A stretch of 64,000 nucleotides of DNA from Cognatiyoonia koreensis (GCF_900109295.1 NZ_FOIZ01000001.1:1488001-1552000); one strand, 5' to 3'; shown: positions 18,252 through 26,563, counted from the first letter of the stretch. Program-made: numbers and translations. The notes: generated by a model from the sequence alone, not told the origin.

Positions 18252-18749
18252 TTACTCGGCGCAAAGCGCGCGAAGCATCCAGACCGCCTTCTCGTGGAAC
18301 GCTGAACGTGCTGTTGCAAGATCTTCCGTCACTGGATCCTTGTGCTTTCCGGCGAGTTCAACCAACGCGTGCAGACGGTGGGCGATGCGCTCGTGATCAG
18401 CAGCGAGATCTTCACACATATCGCCCGCGGACAGGATATCCGGCTTGTCTTCTATCACGGAGTCGCCGACGATCCCGTTCAATGTGGACGGCGCCAGTTT
18501 GCCGATTGCGCGGATCCGTTCTGCCAATTCGTCGGCCGCCGCAAACATGTTTTCATACTGGCCTTCGGTCAGGTTATGGACCGCAAAGAACATCGGGCCT
18601 GCGACATTCCAATGATACACGTGGGTCTTGAAGGTCAAACGGTAGGTGTCGGCCAATATATCGCCAAGTGCGGTGGCGAGGGCGTCCTGATCCGTAATAC
18701 CGGTGTCGACCGATTTTTCTTCGCTGATAACGTTTAATGCGTTTGTCAT
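18252..18749 (-). CDS. dps: Dps-family ferritin-like DNA-protection protein
   Basis: 165 residues from the ATG at 18749, which follows a GGAG site; a longer frame would run into the DUF1328 gene. The ferroxidase-type signature is visible in TFKTHVYHWNVAGPMFFAVHNLTEGQYENMFAAADELAERI (His, Asp/Glu ligands) and in ADHERIAHRLH near the C-terminus. Dps dodecamers store iron and protect DNA in stationary phase and under oxidative stress. It is 13 nt downstream of the DUF1328 gene and shares its EcfG-type promoter. Confidence 0.9.
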   Translation of the reverse strand: MTNALNVISEEKSVDTGITDQDALATALGDILADTYRLTFKTHVYHWNVAGPMFFAVHNLTEGQYENMFAAADELAERIRAIGKLAPSTLNGIVGDSVIEDKPDILSAGDMCEDLAADHERIAHRLHALVELAGKHKDPVTEDLATARSAFHEKAVWMLRALCAE

Positions 18750-18762
18750 TGTGCTTGCTCCG

Positions 18763-18924
18763 TTATCCGCGGACGGCACGTGCGATCAAGGAGATCACAA
18801 ACAGTGCGATGAAGACAAAGAAGAGGATCTGTGCGATCCCTGCGGATGCACTTGCGATACCACCGAAGCCGAACACGGCCGCGATGAGCGCGATCACGAG
18901 AAAAGTTATGGCGTAGTAAAGCAT
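18763..18924 (-). CDS. DUF1328 (YtjA-like) small membrane protein
   Basis: A 53-residue protein, [22 protein letters not shown] followed by a second hydrophobic helix and ending ARAVRG. The pattern matches the DUF1328/YtjA family of short inner-membrane proteins with two helices. The function is unknown; such proteins often appear in general stress regulons. It precedes dps by 13 nt, and an EcfG-type promoter lies upstream. Confidence 0.82.
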   Translation of the reverse strand: MLYYAITFLVIALIAAVFGFGGIASASAGIAQILFFVFIALFVISLIARAVRG

Positions 18925-18989
18925 TGTCAGCTCCATTTTTTATTCAGGGTTTGACCAGCGTGCGTGCTAGTCTGCTCTCTGATTGGAGG

Positions 18990-19014
18990 AACCGATTGAT
19001 GCTACGTTTGTTCC
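18990..19014 (-). promoter_or_regulatory. EcfG-type promoter of DUF1328-dps
   Basis: Reading leftward, GGAAC (19014-19010), 16 nt, then GGTT (18993-18990). It stands 66 nt before the DUF1328 start codon. Confidence 0.72.
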
Positions 19015-19023
19015 GATGAATCT

Positions 19024-19368
19024 TTAATCAGCGCCACTCATGGCCAACACATCCTGCAATGCCCGACGAATGTGTTCGGATGTGAAAGGCAGCGAAACGT
19101 GGCGAGCTTGGGTGAAGAGACTTTCTTCCCCGATGTGAATGTGCGGCAGATTAAGGGCTTTTGCAGCAGCAGCCTGCTGAGGTGTTATATCGCCGTTGAT
19201 GTAAGTCACCAGGCACGCAATGTCGGATTCGGTGTCAGTGATTGCTAACAAGAGTGCTGACTTGGCGGATGCGCAGATGAGCGCATCTGGGAAAGCGTTC
19301 ATGATGACTTCTGTCACGTCGAGCGCGATGACCGGGTCTTCTGCTAGAATGACAAATTTTCGTTGCAT
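19024..19368 (-). CDS. Pseudo-receiver domain protein
   Basis: A 114-residue stand-alone receiver-like domain from the ATG at 19368. The first strand and acidic pair are near normal (KFVILAEDPVIALDV). The third strand reads IACLVTYING, where the phospho-acceptor Asp should be, and the last strand reads VSLPFTSEHI, with Leu in place of the conserved Lys. It therefore should not be phosphorylated in the usual way and may act as a protein-binding domain. It diverges from the Crp/Fnr gene, with a shared palindrome between them. The function is unknown. Confidence 0.7.
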   Translation of the reverse strand: MQRKFVILAEDPVIALDVTEVIMNAFPDALICASAKSALLLAITDTESDIACLVTYINGDITPQQAAAAKALNLPHIHIGEESLFTQARHVSLPFTSEHIRRALQDVLAMSGAD

Positions 19369-19420
19369 GAAACAAATTCCGCTGGGGTTTGTTTCTTCTC
19401 GCAAGTTGTACGCAATCGTG

Positions 19421-19438
19421 CATTAACATAGGTTAATG
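19421..19438. promoter_or_regulatory. Perfect 18-bp palindrome CATTAAC-ATAG-GTTAATG
   Basis: The spacing of two TTAAC-like half-sites by 4 nt is that of Crp/Fnr-family operators (FNR: TTGAT-N4-ATCAA). It overlaps the ribosome-binding region of the Crp/Fnr gene at 19454 and lies before the divergent pseudo-receiver gene, which suggests autorepression. Confidence 0.6.
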
Positions 19439-19453
19439 AGGAGCCAACAAAAT

Positions 19454-20182
19454 ATGACGACCAAATGCGCCGACTGTCCTTTACGCAGACAGGAGCTCTT
19501 TGATCGTATGACAGAAGACGAAGTGCGCGTGATGCAACGCTTCAAAGTTGGCGAGCTAAAAGTTGATTCTGGAACCCCCCTCCTGATGGAAGGATCAAAC
19601 AGCCCGCAATTGTTTACTGCGTTGCGTGGTATGGGGTTGCGTTCGAAATTGCTTTCTGACGGGCGTCGGCAGGTCGTCAACCTCGTATTGCCAGGTGACT
19701 TTATCGGGCTCCAAGCCGCTTTGATGAGCGAGATGGGTCACTCTGTCGAAGCGACGACCGCCATGACCCTCTGCGTGTTCGATCGCTCGGAGTTCTGGTC
19801 ATTCTTCCGTGACAATCCGCGTCGTGCATTTGCAATCAGTTGGCTGGCTGCCGTCGAGGAACACTTTCTTGGCGATGCGCTCACGACACTTGGCCAACGG
19901 ACCGCGCTGCAGGCAGTGGCTTGGGCGCTGATCAAGGTGTTCAGCCGTGGGCAACACCTTGATCTTGTGCATAAAAACCGTATGCCCTTCCCCTATCGCC
20001 AGCAGGACATCGCGGACGCGCTCGGCCTGTCACTTGTCCATACCAACCGCACCCTCAAGCAATTGCGCGAGCGGCAACTTGTATCGTGGCAGGACGGGGA
20101 ATTGGTCGTGATTGACCCGCAGAAACTGGCCGATGTCGCCATGGTCGAAAGCATTGAGCTTGTGACACGTCCCTTGGTTTAA
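19454..20182 (+). CDS. Crp/Fnr family transcriptional regulator
   Basis: 242 residues from the ATG at 19454, chosen because TGAGGAG lies just upstream. An N-terminal cyclic-nucleotide-binding-like beta-roll (about 20-140, GRRQVVNLVLPGDFIGLQAAL) is followed by a winged helix with RQQDIADALGLSLVHTNRTLKQLRE as recognition helix. Near the N-terminus are only two cysteines (MTTKCADCPLRRQ), so it is not a canonical four-cysteine Fe-S FNR. The effector is unknown. The palindrome over its start suggests autoregulation. Confidence 0.88.
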   Translation: MTTKCADCPLRRQELFDRMTEDEVRVMQRFKVGELKVDSGTPLLMEGSNSPQLFTALRGMGLRSKLLSDGRRQVVNLVLPGDFIGLQAALMSEMGHSVEATTAMTLCVFDRSEFWSFFRDNPRRAFAISWLAAVEEHFLGDALTTLGQRTALQAVAWALIKVFSRGQHLDLVHKNRMPFPYRQQDIADALGLSLVHTNRTLKQLRERQLVSWQDGELVVIDPQKLADVAMVESIELVTRPLV

Positions 20183-20185
20183 GCT

Positions 20186-20210
20186 GGAACATTTTCTTTT
20201 CTTGCGGGTT
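20186..20210 (+). promoter_or_regulatory. EcfG-type promoter of the PLDc_N gene
   Basis: GGAAC (20186-20190), 16 nt, GGTT (20207-20210). It begins 4 nt after the Crp/Fnr stop and lies 38 nt before the next start codon. Confidence 0.75.
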
Positions 20211-20248
20211 TTTCCATTTGAGTAACATTCTCAAGGAGGGAAAATCTC

Positions 20249-20437
20249 ATGGAATATGCAGGAATTGGCGGCTTCATCCTTTTGGCCCTGAACATCTGGG
20301 CGATTGTGTCGATCATCGGGTCTTCTGCCAGTACAGGTAGCAAGGTTCTTTGGACGCTTCTGGTCCTTGTCCTACCCTTGGTCGGCTTCATTATCTGGCT
20401 GATTGCCGGACCAAAATCAGCCGGCGCAACAGTTTAA
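20249..20437 (+). CDS. Small PLDc_N-domain membrane protein
   Basis: 62 residues, MEYAGIGGFILLALNIWAIV and a second helix VLWTLLVLVLPLVGFIIWLIAGPK. The PLDc_N pattern (a two-helix module named from phospholipase D-type synthases) is complete, but no catalytic domain follows. The function is unknown; such short forms are common stress-induced envelope proteins. An AAGGAGG site precedes the ATG, and an EcfG-type promoter lies upstream. Confidence 0.82.
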   Translation: MEYAGIGGFILLALNIWAIVSIIGSSASTGSKVLWTLLVLVLPLVGFIIWLIAGPKSAGATV

Positions 20438-20487
20438 CCAACCTCCCCCCCCCCAAGGCTCATGAGCCTTGCACTGCCTAACTTTAT

Positions 20488-20544
20488 CCCCGGTCTTCTG
20501 TCAGCATAGCTACTTATGCCTGCCAGAAGCCGGGGTTTCTTTTT
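20488..20544. terminator. Rho-independent terminator
   Basis: CCCCGG(T)CTTCTG pairs with CAGAAGCCGGGG around an inner partial stem and is followed by TTTCTTTTT. It ends the PLDc_N transcript. A run of ten C bases lies just before it at 20445-20454. Confidence 0.82.
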
Positions 20545-20583
20545 GTGCGAATGCGGTGCGAGCTTTGGAAATGACAGGAAGAT

Positions 20584-21579
20584 CTAAATCTTCTCTGCCT
20601 GTTCCTTGATCGCGATTGCCCAGATCAGCAGTGGAATTGCGATGATGCCGCCGACCGGACCCCATAACCAAAGCCACAGGACGAGCGACAGAAAGACAAG
20701 CAACGGATTGACGGACATCGTCCGACCGACCAGTGCAGGCGTTACAAATTGACCTTCGGTCATGTTCATCAAGACATATGCGATTGCGGGTGCAAAACTG
20801 TATGGCCCATCAAACGTGACGACGCCTGCTGTCACAAGCGCGACGACGAAGACCGCAGGGCCTAGATACAACACGAAATTGACGAGTGCGGCGATGAACC
20901 CCCACAACGGGGCATAAGGCATGTCAAGAAGCAACAGAACGCCGCCAACAAGGAAACCAAAAGTCGTGTTGATGATTGTGATCGTCAGGAAATAGCGGGC
21001 GACCCGCTTTTCCGCTTCAACGAGATGCGCAGCTTTCAGGCGCAGGGTCGACCGGGTAACCCAGTCATAGACCTCAACACGTGCAAGCAGGAAAAAATAG
21101 AGTGTCCCGACGAAAATCATCAGCCGTCCAGCGTATCCCGGTGCTGACAACAGCGCATCTGTTACTGAAGGGAGCCTGACTGCGTCGTCCTCGTCAGGGG
21201 CGTCGTCGGGATTGAGCGCCTCTGCCATGTCCGCACTGACTTCCTCGATCCCGCGCAGTGTGGCCTGCGCGTCCGTGATCGTCGCCCGAAGTTCCAACCA
21301 GATGAGCGGCGCACGGTTAATGATGTCGGTGAGAATGGGTTCGAGAAAGAACACCAGCAGACCGATCAGCCCGAGGATGATCATAAGAGAGAAAAGCGCA
21401 CCGACAGACGGTGGTATACCGCCCCGCCGCATAAAATCGGTCAATGGCGACAGAACGATACCGAGCACGACAGCAAGAAAAATGGGTGCCATGAGGCTCG
21501 CAGCAATATCCAATGCAGCAAGCGTCACAATGATGGCGACAAGCCACAGCGCATAGTTGGGAGTGTTCTTCGCTGTCAT
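20584..21579 (-). CDS. AI-2E family transporter (PerM/YdiK-like)
   Basis: A 331-residue inner-membrane protein with about eight helices: an N-terminal pair (YALWLVAIIVTLAALDIAASL), a long soluble loop around 95-150, and a C-terminal block with GFIAALVNFVLYLGPAVFVVA and the conserved PLLVFLSLVLWLWLWGPVGGIIAIPLL. Members include the AI-2 exporter TqsA and Na+/H+ antiporters, so the substrate is open. An EcfG-type promoter lies 22 nt upstream, back to back with that of csbD. Confidence 0.88.
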   Translation of the reverse strand: MTAKNTPNYALWLVAIIVTLAALDIAASLMAPIFLAVVLGIVLSPLTDFMRRGGIPPSVGALFSLMIILGLIGLLVFFLEPILTDIINRAPLIWLELRATITDAQATLRGIEEVSADMAEALNPDDAPDEDDAVRLPSVTDALLSAPGYAGRLMIFVGTLYFFLLARVEVYDWVTRSTLRLKAAHLVEAEKRVARYFLTITIINTTFGFLVGGVLLLLDMPYAPLWGFIAALVNFVLYLGPAVFVVALVTAGVVTFDGPYSFAPAIAYVLMNMTEGQFVTPALVGRTMSVNPLLVFLSLVLWLWLWGPVGGIIAIPLLIWAIAIKEQAEKI

Positions 21580-21601
21580 GGCCCCTCGCTCTCTATTGAG
21601 G

Positions 21602-21626
21602 AACCGCCCTTAGAAAAAAATGTTCC
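21602..21626 (-). promoter_or_regulatory. EcfG-type promoter of the AI-2E transporter gene
   Basis: Reading leftward, GGAAC (21626-21622), 16 nt, GGTT (21605-21602). It is arranged divergently with the csbD promoter, with only 8 nt between the two -35 boxes. Confidence 0.75.
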
Positions 21627-21634
21627 GAGACGAT

Positions 21635-21659
21635 GGAACAATCAATCAGCAAGATGGTT
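21635..21659 (+). promoter_or_regulatory. EcfG-type promoter of csbD
   Basis: GGAAC (21635-21639), 16 nt, GGTT (21656-21659), 33 nt before the CsbD start codon. Confidence 0.78.
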
Positions 21660-21692
21660 TTTTGATCGAAACGTCACCGAAAGGAAAAGCCA

Positions 21693-21893
21693 ATGAACTG
21701 GGATCAAATCAAAGGTCAATGGAAACAACTAAAGGGTCAGGCCCAAGAGAAGTGGGGCGACCTGACAGATGATGACCTCGACAAGGTAGAAGGTAACCGC
21801 GAGCAGCTCGAGGGACTTCTTCAGGAGAAGTACGGCAAATCAAAAGAAGCCGCGCGTGAAGAAGTCGATCAGTGGATGGCAAACGCGAAGTAA
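21693..21893 (+). CDS. CsbD-family stress protein
   Basis: A 66-residue hydrophilic protein, [22 protein letters not shown] followed by [25 protein letters not shown], the CsbD/YjbJ signature. The family is abundant under general stress in many bacteria; its molecular role is unknown. An AAAGGAAAAG site lies upstream of the ATG, and the gene has its own EcfG-type promoter. Confidence 0.92.
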   Translation: MNWDQIKGQWKQLKGQAQEKWGDLTDDDLDKVEGNREQLEGLLQEKYGKSKEAAREEVDQWMANAK

Positions 21894-21902
21894 TATCAGT
21901 CT

Positions 21903-21922
21903 GGGCGGGGTTAGCCCCGCCC
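21903..21922 (+). terminator. GC-rich hairpin after csbD
   Basis: A perfect 8-bp stem GGGCGGGG / CCCCGCCC with a TTAG loop. No U-run follows, so some transcription may continue into the next small gene. Confidence 0.6.
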
Positions 21923-21959
21923 GATTGAACCGAGTTAACCATGAAGTTGAGGCGTTCCT

Positions 21960-22169
21960 ATGACTATGAGCATCAGAAGCATCCGATATAACCCAAGCAC
22001 CGCAGCCTATGAAGGACGTGTTGACGTCATTCGTGGGGGTCAGACGTTTCGCTATCCCTGCAGCGTACCTGGGCCACTGAACATGCCCATGACGGATGTG
22101 CGAAAGTCCATGCAGCGCAGTGCGGCGCGGATGTCGGACAGTCCCCCCGAACTTTTCTCCCGTCGTTAA
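21960..22169 (+). CDS. Hypothetical small protein
   Basis: A 69-residue basic protein, MTMSIRSIRYNPSTAAYEGRV and onward, ending PPELFSRR. It has no membrane segment, and I do not recognise the family. A GAGG site 7 nt upstream supports the start. Its position between csbD and mscS and its compact length suggest another stress-regulated small protein. The frame is clean and bounded by a terminator, but coding status is not certain. Confidence 0.6.
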   Translation: MTMSIRSIRYNPSTAAYEGRVDVIRGGQTFRYPCSVPGPLNMPMTDVRKSMQRSAARMSDSPPELFSRR

Positions 22170-22244
22170 TTTCGCGATGCGGTTTGCTCTATCCCGAACT
22201 CTTCTGTACCTGTCCCCTTGAAGAGTGTGAGTAAACCGATCCCC

Positions 22245-22276
22245 AAGGGCCTGGCATTTTTGCCGGGCCCTTTTTT
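22245..22276 (+). terminator. Rho-independent terminator
   Basis: AAGGGCCTGGC and GCCGGGCCCTT form a stem around an AT-rich loop, followed by TTTTTT. It ends the csbD/hypothetical unit before the mscS gene. Confidence 0.85.
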
Positions 22277-22307
22277 CTGACCATACCAAGACCGAGAGGG
22301 CCGCCAA

Positions 22308-23219
22308 ATGGACGCAATTTTAGACACGCTGAGCAGTTTGTTCACGATGGAAATCTACGATGGCAAATCGTTCTCTGATTACTTGACGTTCGATTTCCTG
22401 ATTGGTTTTGCAGGTAACCTGATCGGTGCCATTTTCATTCTGATCATTGGTTTCATCATTGCTGGCATCATGAACCGACGCGTTCGCAGAATTGGTGAGA
22501 ACCACGCCAATCTTGACAATACCCTCTTTAACTTTCTCGGCAATATTGCCCGCTACACAATTCTCGCCTTCACGACGCTGTTCGTTCTGAACACATTCGG
22601 CGTGCAAACCACTTCGATCATTGCGGTGATCGGTGCCGCCGGCCTTGCGATCGGACTCGCGCTGCAGGGCACACTTTCAAATGTCGCGGCAGGCGTCATG
22701 ATCATCCTGTTCCGCCCGCTTAAGATTGGCGACTTCGTTGAAGTAAATGGCGTGATGGGAACTGTTAAAGAAATCACGCTGAACTATACGGAGATTGCGG
22801 ACGTCGGCAACGTGATGGTCGTCGTTCCCAATTCCGAAGTCTGGGGCAATACGATCAAGAACTTTTCGGGCTATGATACGCGTCGCGCAGAGTGGACATT
22901 TGGTGTCGGATACGGTGCCAACCTTGCGAAAGCAGAGCGAGTGATCCGCGACACCATTTCGGCTGACGAACGTTCGCTTACGGATCCAGAGCCGTTCATT
23001 CAGGTCAATAATCTCAACAGCAGCAGCGTCGATTTTCTGGTACGTTTCTGGTGTAATGCTGATGTTTACTTCCAGTATCAGGCCGACATGAAGCGAAAGG
23101 TGAAAGAGGCGTTGGACGAAAACGAAATCGATATCCCGTTTCCTACCCGCACGATGGTCTACAACGATCCGATCCCCTTTATTCGACCCGATGAACAAGA
23201 CCAGGTCGCTGCAGAATAA
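22308..23219 (+). CDS. MscS-family mechanosensitive ion channel
   Basis: 303 residues. The N-terminal helices include FLIGFAGNLIGAIFILIIGFIIAGI. The pore helix IIAVIGAAGLAIGLALQGTLSNVAAGVMIILFRPLKIGDFVEV is the MscS signature, with Gly/Ala packing and the LQGTLSN bend, and a C-terminal beta/alpha cytoplasmic domain follows. It opens on membrane tension to release solutes on osmotic downshock. It is close in length to E. coli MscS (286 residues). A second, different MscS protein is at 28333-29202. Confidence 0.93.
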   Translation: MDAILDTLSSLFTMEIYDGKSFSDYLTFDFLIGFAGNLIGAIFILIIGFIIAGIMNRRVRRIGENHANLDNTLFNFLGNIARYTILAFTTLFVLNTFGVQTTSIIAVIGAAGLAIGLALQGTLSNVAAGVMIILFRPLKIGDFVEVNGVMGTVKEITLNYTEIADVGNVMVVVPNSEVWGNTIKNFSGYDTRRAEWTFGVGYGANLAKAERVIRDTISADERSLTDPEPFIQVNNLNSSSVDFLVRFWCNADVYFQYQADMKRKVKEALDENEIDIPFPTRTMVYNDPIPFIRPDEQDQVAAE

Positions 23220-23276
23220 TGAAAGGCTGCCGGTGATGTCCGGCGGCCGTCTTGTCTTTCGCAGTTCGCTGTCTGT

Positions 23277-24620
23277 TTAGCCCACGCCCTGCGCAAGCAT
23301 CGCATCCGCAACCTTGCGGAACCCGGCAATGTTCGCGCCTTTTGCGTAATCTATACGCTTGCCGCCCTGCCCCTCATCGGCACACGTGTCATGAATGTTG
23401 GTCATGATTTGCATTAGCTCTTCGCACAGCGCTTTTTTCGACATGCTTTTGCGCATCTTGTTCTGACTGATTTCCAGCCCGGAAACGGCAACGCCGCCAG
23501 CGTTGGCGGCCTTGCCGGGTGCAAACAACAAATCGCTTTGCTTCACCAGTTCCTTGGCTTGTGCAGTCGTCGGCATATTTGCCCCTTCGACCAAGGCCAT
23601 GCAGCCGTTATCGATCAGTGCTTTGATGCCTTCAGCGTCCAATTCGTTCTGCGTCGCAGAAGGAATTGCGATATCGCATACGACATACCACGGAGCCTTG
23701 TCAGCGTGCCAGTCGGCATCAAATTCGGATGCGTATTTTTCAAGGCTGGCACCCGGTTGTGATTTATGCGTGCGCACCCAATCAATCTTGTCCTGCGTCA
23801 AACCATCCTTGTCGTGGATGAACCCATTGCTGTCAGATAGCGTGATGACCTTTGCACCACGATCCAGCGCGAGCTCTGCGGCGTGGGTTGCAACGTTTCC
23901 GGCACCGCTAATGACGACGGACTTACCATCAAGATCTTCGTTATGGGCCGCGAGCATGCACGACAGAAACTGGATAACCCCATAGCCTGTTGCCTCTGTC
24001 CGCATATCGCTGCCGCCAAAGGAAAGGCCTTTTCCGGTCAGGACGCCCTCGAACCGGTTTGTGATGCGCCGATAAGCACCGAACAGATAGCCGATCTCGC
24101 GTGCGCCCACGTTGATATCACCTGCTGGAACGTCCGTGTCCGCACCAATATGACGGTAGAGTTCGCCCATGAACGCCTGACAGAAGCGCATAATCTCTGC
24201 GTCTGACCGGCCTGATGGATCAAAATCTGATCCACCTTTGCCGCCGCCCATAGGGAGCCCGGTAAGCCCGTTCTTGAAGGTCTGTTCAAATCCAAGAAAT
24301 TTCAGAACTGACGTATTGACCGTGGGATGAAATCGCAGCCCGCCTTTGTAGGGGCCAATTGCACCATTAAATTGCACCCGGTAACCGCGGTTCACCTGTA
24401 CTGCGCCTGAATCGTCGACCCACGATACGCGAAACGTGATGATCCTGTCGGGCTCGACGAGCCGCGGAAGAATGCCCGCGTCCAGGTATTCCTTATTCTC
24501 ATTCACGACTGGAACTAGATCAGGAATAACTTCTCCGGTCGCTTGGTGAAACTCTTCCTCGTGCGGTGTTCTGATCCGCAGATCCGACAGGAATTGGTGG
24601 GCATCAATCTTGGAGGTCAT
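23277..24620 (-). CDS. gdhA: NADP-dependent glutamate dehydrogenase
   Basis: A 447-residue enzyme of the hexameric GdhA type. GLTGLPMGGGKGGSDFDPSGRSD holds the catalytic Lys region, PAGDINVGAREIGYLFGAYRR follows, and the Rossmann dinucleotide fold is GKSVVISGAGNVATHAAELA. It makes glutamate from 2-oxoglutarate, ammonium and NADPH. It is 18 nt downstream of a TPP-dependent enzyme and, with a small membrane protein gene, forms a three-gene unit headed by an EcfG-type promoter, an unusual setting for an ammonium-assimilation gene. Confidence 0.95.
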   Translation of the reverse strand: MTSKIDAHQFLSDLRIRTPHEEEFHQATGEVIPDLVPVVNENKEYLDAGILPRLVEPDRIITFRVSWVDDSGAVQVNRGYRVQFNGAIGPYKGGLRFHPTVNTSVLKFLGFEQTFKNGLTGLPMGGGKGGSDFDPSGRSDAEIMRFCQAFMGELYRHIGADTDVPAGDINVGAREIGYLFGAYRRITNRFEGVLTGKGLSFGGSDMRTEATGYGVIQFLSCMLAAHNEDLDGKSVVISGAGNVATHAAELALDRGAKVITLSDSNGFIHDKDGLTQDKIDWVRTHKSQPGASLEKYASEFDADWHADKAPWYVVCDIAIPSATQNELDAEGIKALIDNGCMALVEGANMPTTAQAKELVKQSDLLFAPGKAANAGGVAVSGLEISQNKMRKSMSKKALCEELMQIMTNIHDTCADEGQGGKRIDYAKGANIAGFRKVADAMLAQGVG

Positions 24621-24638
24621 CGCTAGCCTTTGGTTTTG

Positions 24639-26276
24639 TCAAAGCGTTTGCATCAGATCTTGCAGCCGCTTCGTAAGTTTCGTGTTCTCTTCGTCGTCTA
24701 CCGACACCACCACGAGCGCGGGGCCTTCAAACGCGAGTGCAGCTTTAAAACGTTCTTTGAAGTCTTCAGGTGCTTTGCAGATTTCCGGCTTCCAGCCGAA
24801 CGCCTTGCACAGCCCGGCCCAATCCGGATTTGTGAATGACAAGGGCGTGTGATGGCCGAATTGTTCGTCTTGTTTCCACGCGATCAATCCGTAGCTTTCG
24901 TTTTCCCAGACGACCACTGTGACATCAACGCCAAGTCGCGCAGCAGTTTCCATTTCCTGTATGTTCATCATGATATCGCCGTCACCGGCGAGACCGACGG
25001 CCTTGCGATCCGGACAGGCAAGTGCAGCTGCGATGACGCCCGGCAGCGGCATCCCCATTGAGCAAAAGCCGTTTGAGATCAGACATGTGTTCGGCAGACT
25101 TGATCCAAAATGGCGCGCAATCCACATCTTGTGCGCGCCCACGCCTGAGATGAGAATATCAGACGCGCCCATGACGTCGCGCATCGCAGCCAAAGCTGTC
25201 TGGGGCGCAATTGCCTTGTTGTTGGGTTCGGGCCTGCGCTGAAGTTCCTCGCGCATCGCGTCGCGCAGATTGTGCTGGCGCGCAAGATCGAACGTTGCGG
25301 GTCTATTCATCGCGCATTCTGCAAGCTCTGCGAGGGAAACACCAACTTCACCAACCAGTTCAAGCACCGGCTGATACGCCGCATCGACGACTGCAGGCGA
25401 AGCCCCAACATGAATAAGCTCGCAGGTCGCATTGAGGTTTGATGGTGGATATTCGACAAGATCATAGCCAACTGCCACGACAAGGTCTGCTTCGGTCGCG
25501 ATCAGATCGGGGATGTCGAATTGCCCAAGCCCGATGGTGTGCAGGCAGGACGGGTCATCGGCAGCGACAGCCCCCTTACCCATCATTGTCGTCAAGACGC
25601 CGATGCCAGATGACTTTGCAAAGGTGCGAAGCTCTTCGCTCGCCCCTGACCTGATAACGCCGTGACCTGCAATGACAATCGGGCTGCTTGCTTCTGCGAT
25701 GCGGCTCCAGACCCGTGCCGTTTGATCCAAATTTGGAACTGCTGGCGGCGGTGTGGTAAAGTGTAGAGGTGCTCCATCACTATCCTGTCCTGCAATGTCT
25801 TCCGGCAATTCGATGTGAACAGCGCCAGGCCGTTCCGCCGTGGCGGTGCGCACGGCCTGTGAGACGATTTCCGGTATTGTTTCAGGAGTCTTAACGCTGG
25901 CCTGCCATTTCGTTATTGGTGCCATCATGCGCATGACGTCCATCATCTGATGGCTTTCCTTGTGCTGTCGTTCCAGCCCGGCCTGACCTGTGATGACAAT
26001 CAATGGCGTATTGTCCATATTCGCCTGCGCGACTCCGGTCATCAAATTGGTTGCACCTGGTCCCAAAGTACCAAGGCAGACGCCAACTTCGCCGGTCAGC
26101 CGACCATGCACTGCTGCCATAAAGGCAGCGCCCTGTTCGTGTCGGGTTAGAACGAAGTCGATTTCCGACTTCTCCAGTGCGATCATGAAATCTGCGTTTT
26201 CCTCGCCCGGGACACCGAAAATCCGCTGTACACCCGCCGCCGCGAGGCATTTAACCATCAGGTCGCTGGCATTCAT
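24639..26276 (-). CDS. Thiamine pyrophosphate enzyme, acetolactate synthase large subunit-like
   Basis: 545 residues from the ATG at 26276, which begins the conserved N-domain (MNASDLMVKCLAAAGVQRIFGVPGEENADFMIAL, with the catalytic Glu). A central domain follows, then the TPP-binding motif GDGDIMMNIQEMETAARLGVDVTVVVWEN. No small regulatory subunit (IlvH) is beside it, and the pyrimidine-site context is that of orphan AlsS/oxalyl-CoA-like proteins, so a biosynthetic acetolactate synthase is not assured. A longer frame to 26426 lacks conserved sequence. It is co-transcribed with gdhA. Confidence 0.85.
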   Translation of the reverse strand: MNASDLMVKCLAAAGVQRIFGVPGEENADFMIALEKSEIDFVLTRHEQGAAFMAAVHGRLTGEVGVCLGTLGPGATNLMTGVAQANMDNTPLIVITGQAGLERQHKESHQMMDVMRMMAPITKWQASVKTPETIPEIVSQAVRTATAERPGAVHIELPEDIAGQDSDGAPLHFTTPPPAVPNLDQTARVWSRIAEASSPIVIAGHGVIRSGASEELRTFAKSSGIGVLTTMMGKGAVAADDPSCLHTIGLGQFDIPDLIATEADLVVAVGYDLVEYPPSNLNATCELIHVGASPAVVDAAYQPVLELVGEVGVSLAELAECAMNRPATFDLARQHNLRDAMREELQRRPEPNNKAIAPQTALAAMRDVMGASDILISGVGAHKMWIARHFGSSLPNTCLISNGFCSMGMPLPGVIAAALACPDRKAVGLAGDGDIMMNIQEMETAARLGVDVTVVVWENESYGLIAWKQDEQFGHHTPLSFTNPDWAGLCKAFGWKPEICKAPEDFKERFKAALAFEGPALVVVSVDDEENTKLTKRLQDLMQTL

Positions 26277-26379
26277 AGGTATTGCCCCACAGGTGCCTTT
26301 CGCCAGAATTGGCACTGTGGCACAAAACTTCGAAAATGAACGAGCGTCAGGATCAGATCCCACCCCCGTTTGATTGACC

Positions 26380-26529
26380 TTAGTGGTCTGGGCCGTCTTT
26401 GGCCAACGTCGACTTCTTCGTGTCACGCTCCAAGCGCGTTTCGGTCCGCTTTTTGCTGTAAAGCGCCAGTGCGGCGACGGTCAAAAGCGTAAAGATTGAT
26501 AGTCCGCCAAGTAAAAGTTCCATAGACAT
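26380..26529 (-). CDS. Hypothetical small membrane protein
   Basis: A 49-residue protein, MSMELLLGGLSIFTLLTVAALALY, then a strongly charged tail ending KDGPDH. One membrane helix with the basic tail in the cytoplasm is predicted. The family is not recognised. A second ATG is two codons later. It starts 35 nt from an EcfG-type promoter and is the first gene of the unit with the TPP enzyme and gdhA. Confidence 0.62.
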   Translation of the reverse strand: MSMELLLGGLSIFTLLTVAALALYSKKRTETRLERDTKKSTLAKDGPDH

Positions 26530-26563
26530 GGTGATTTCCTCAGTTTGGTTGCCTTTAGTAAGG

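Noticed and set aside
20445..20454. Run of ten C bases as a possible frameshift or phase-variation site
   Set aside because: It lies between a stop codon and a terminator and does not touch a coding frame or a promoter; it may also be a sequencing-sensitive homopolymer.
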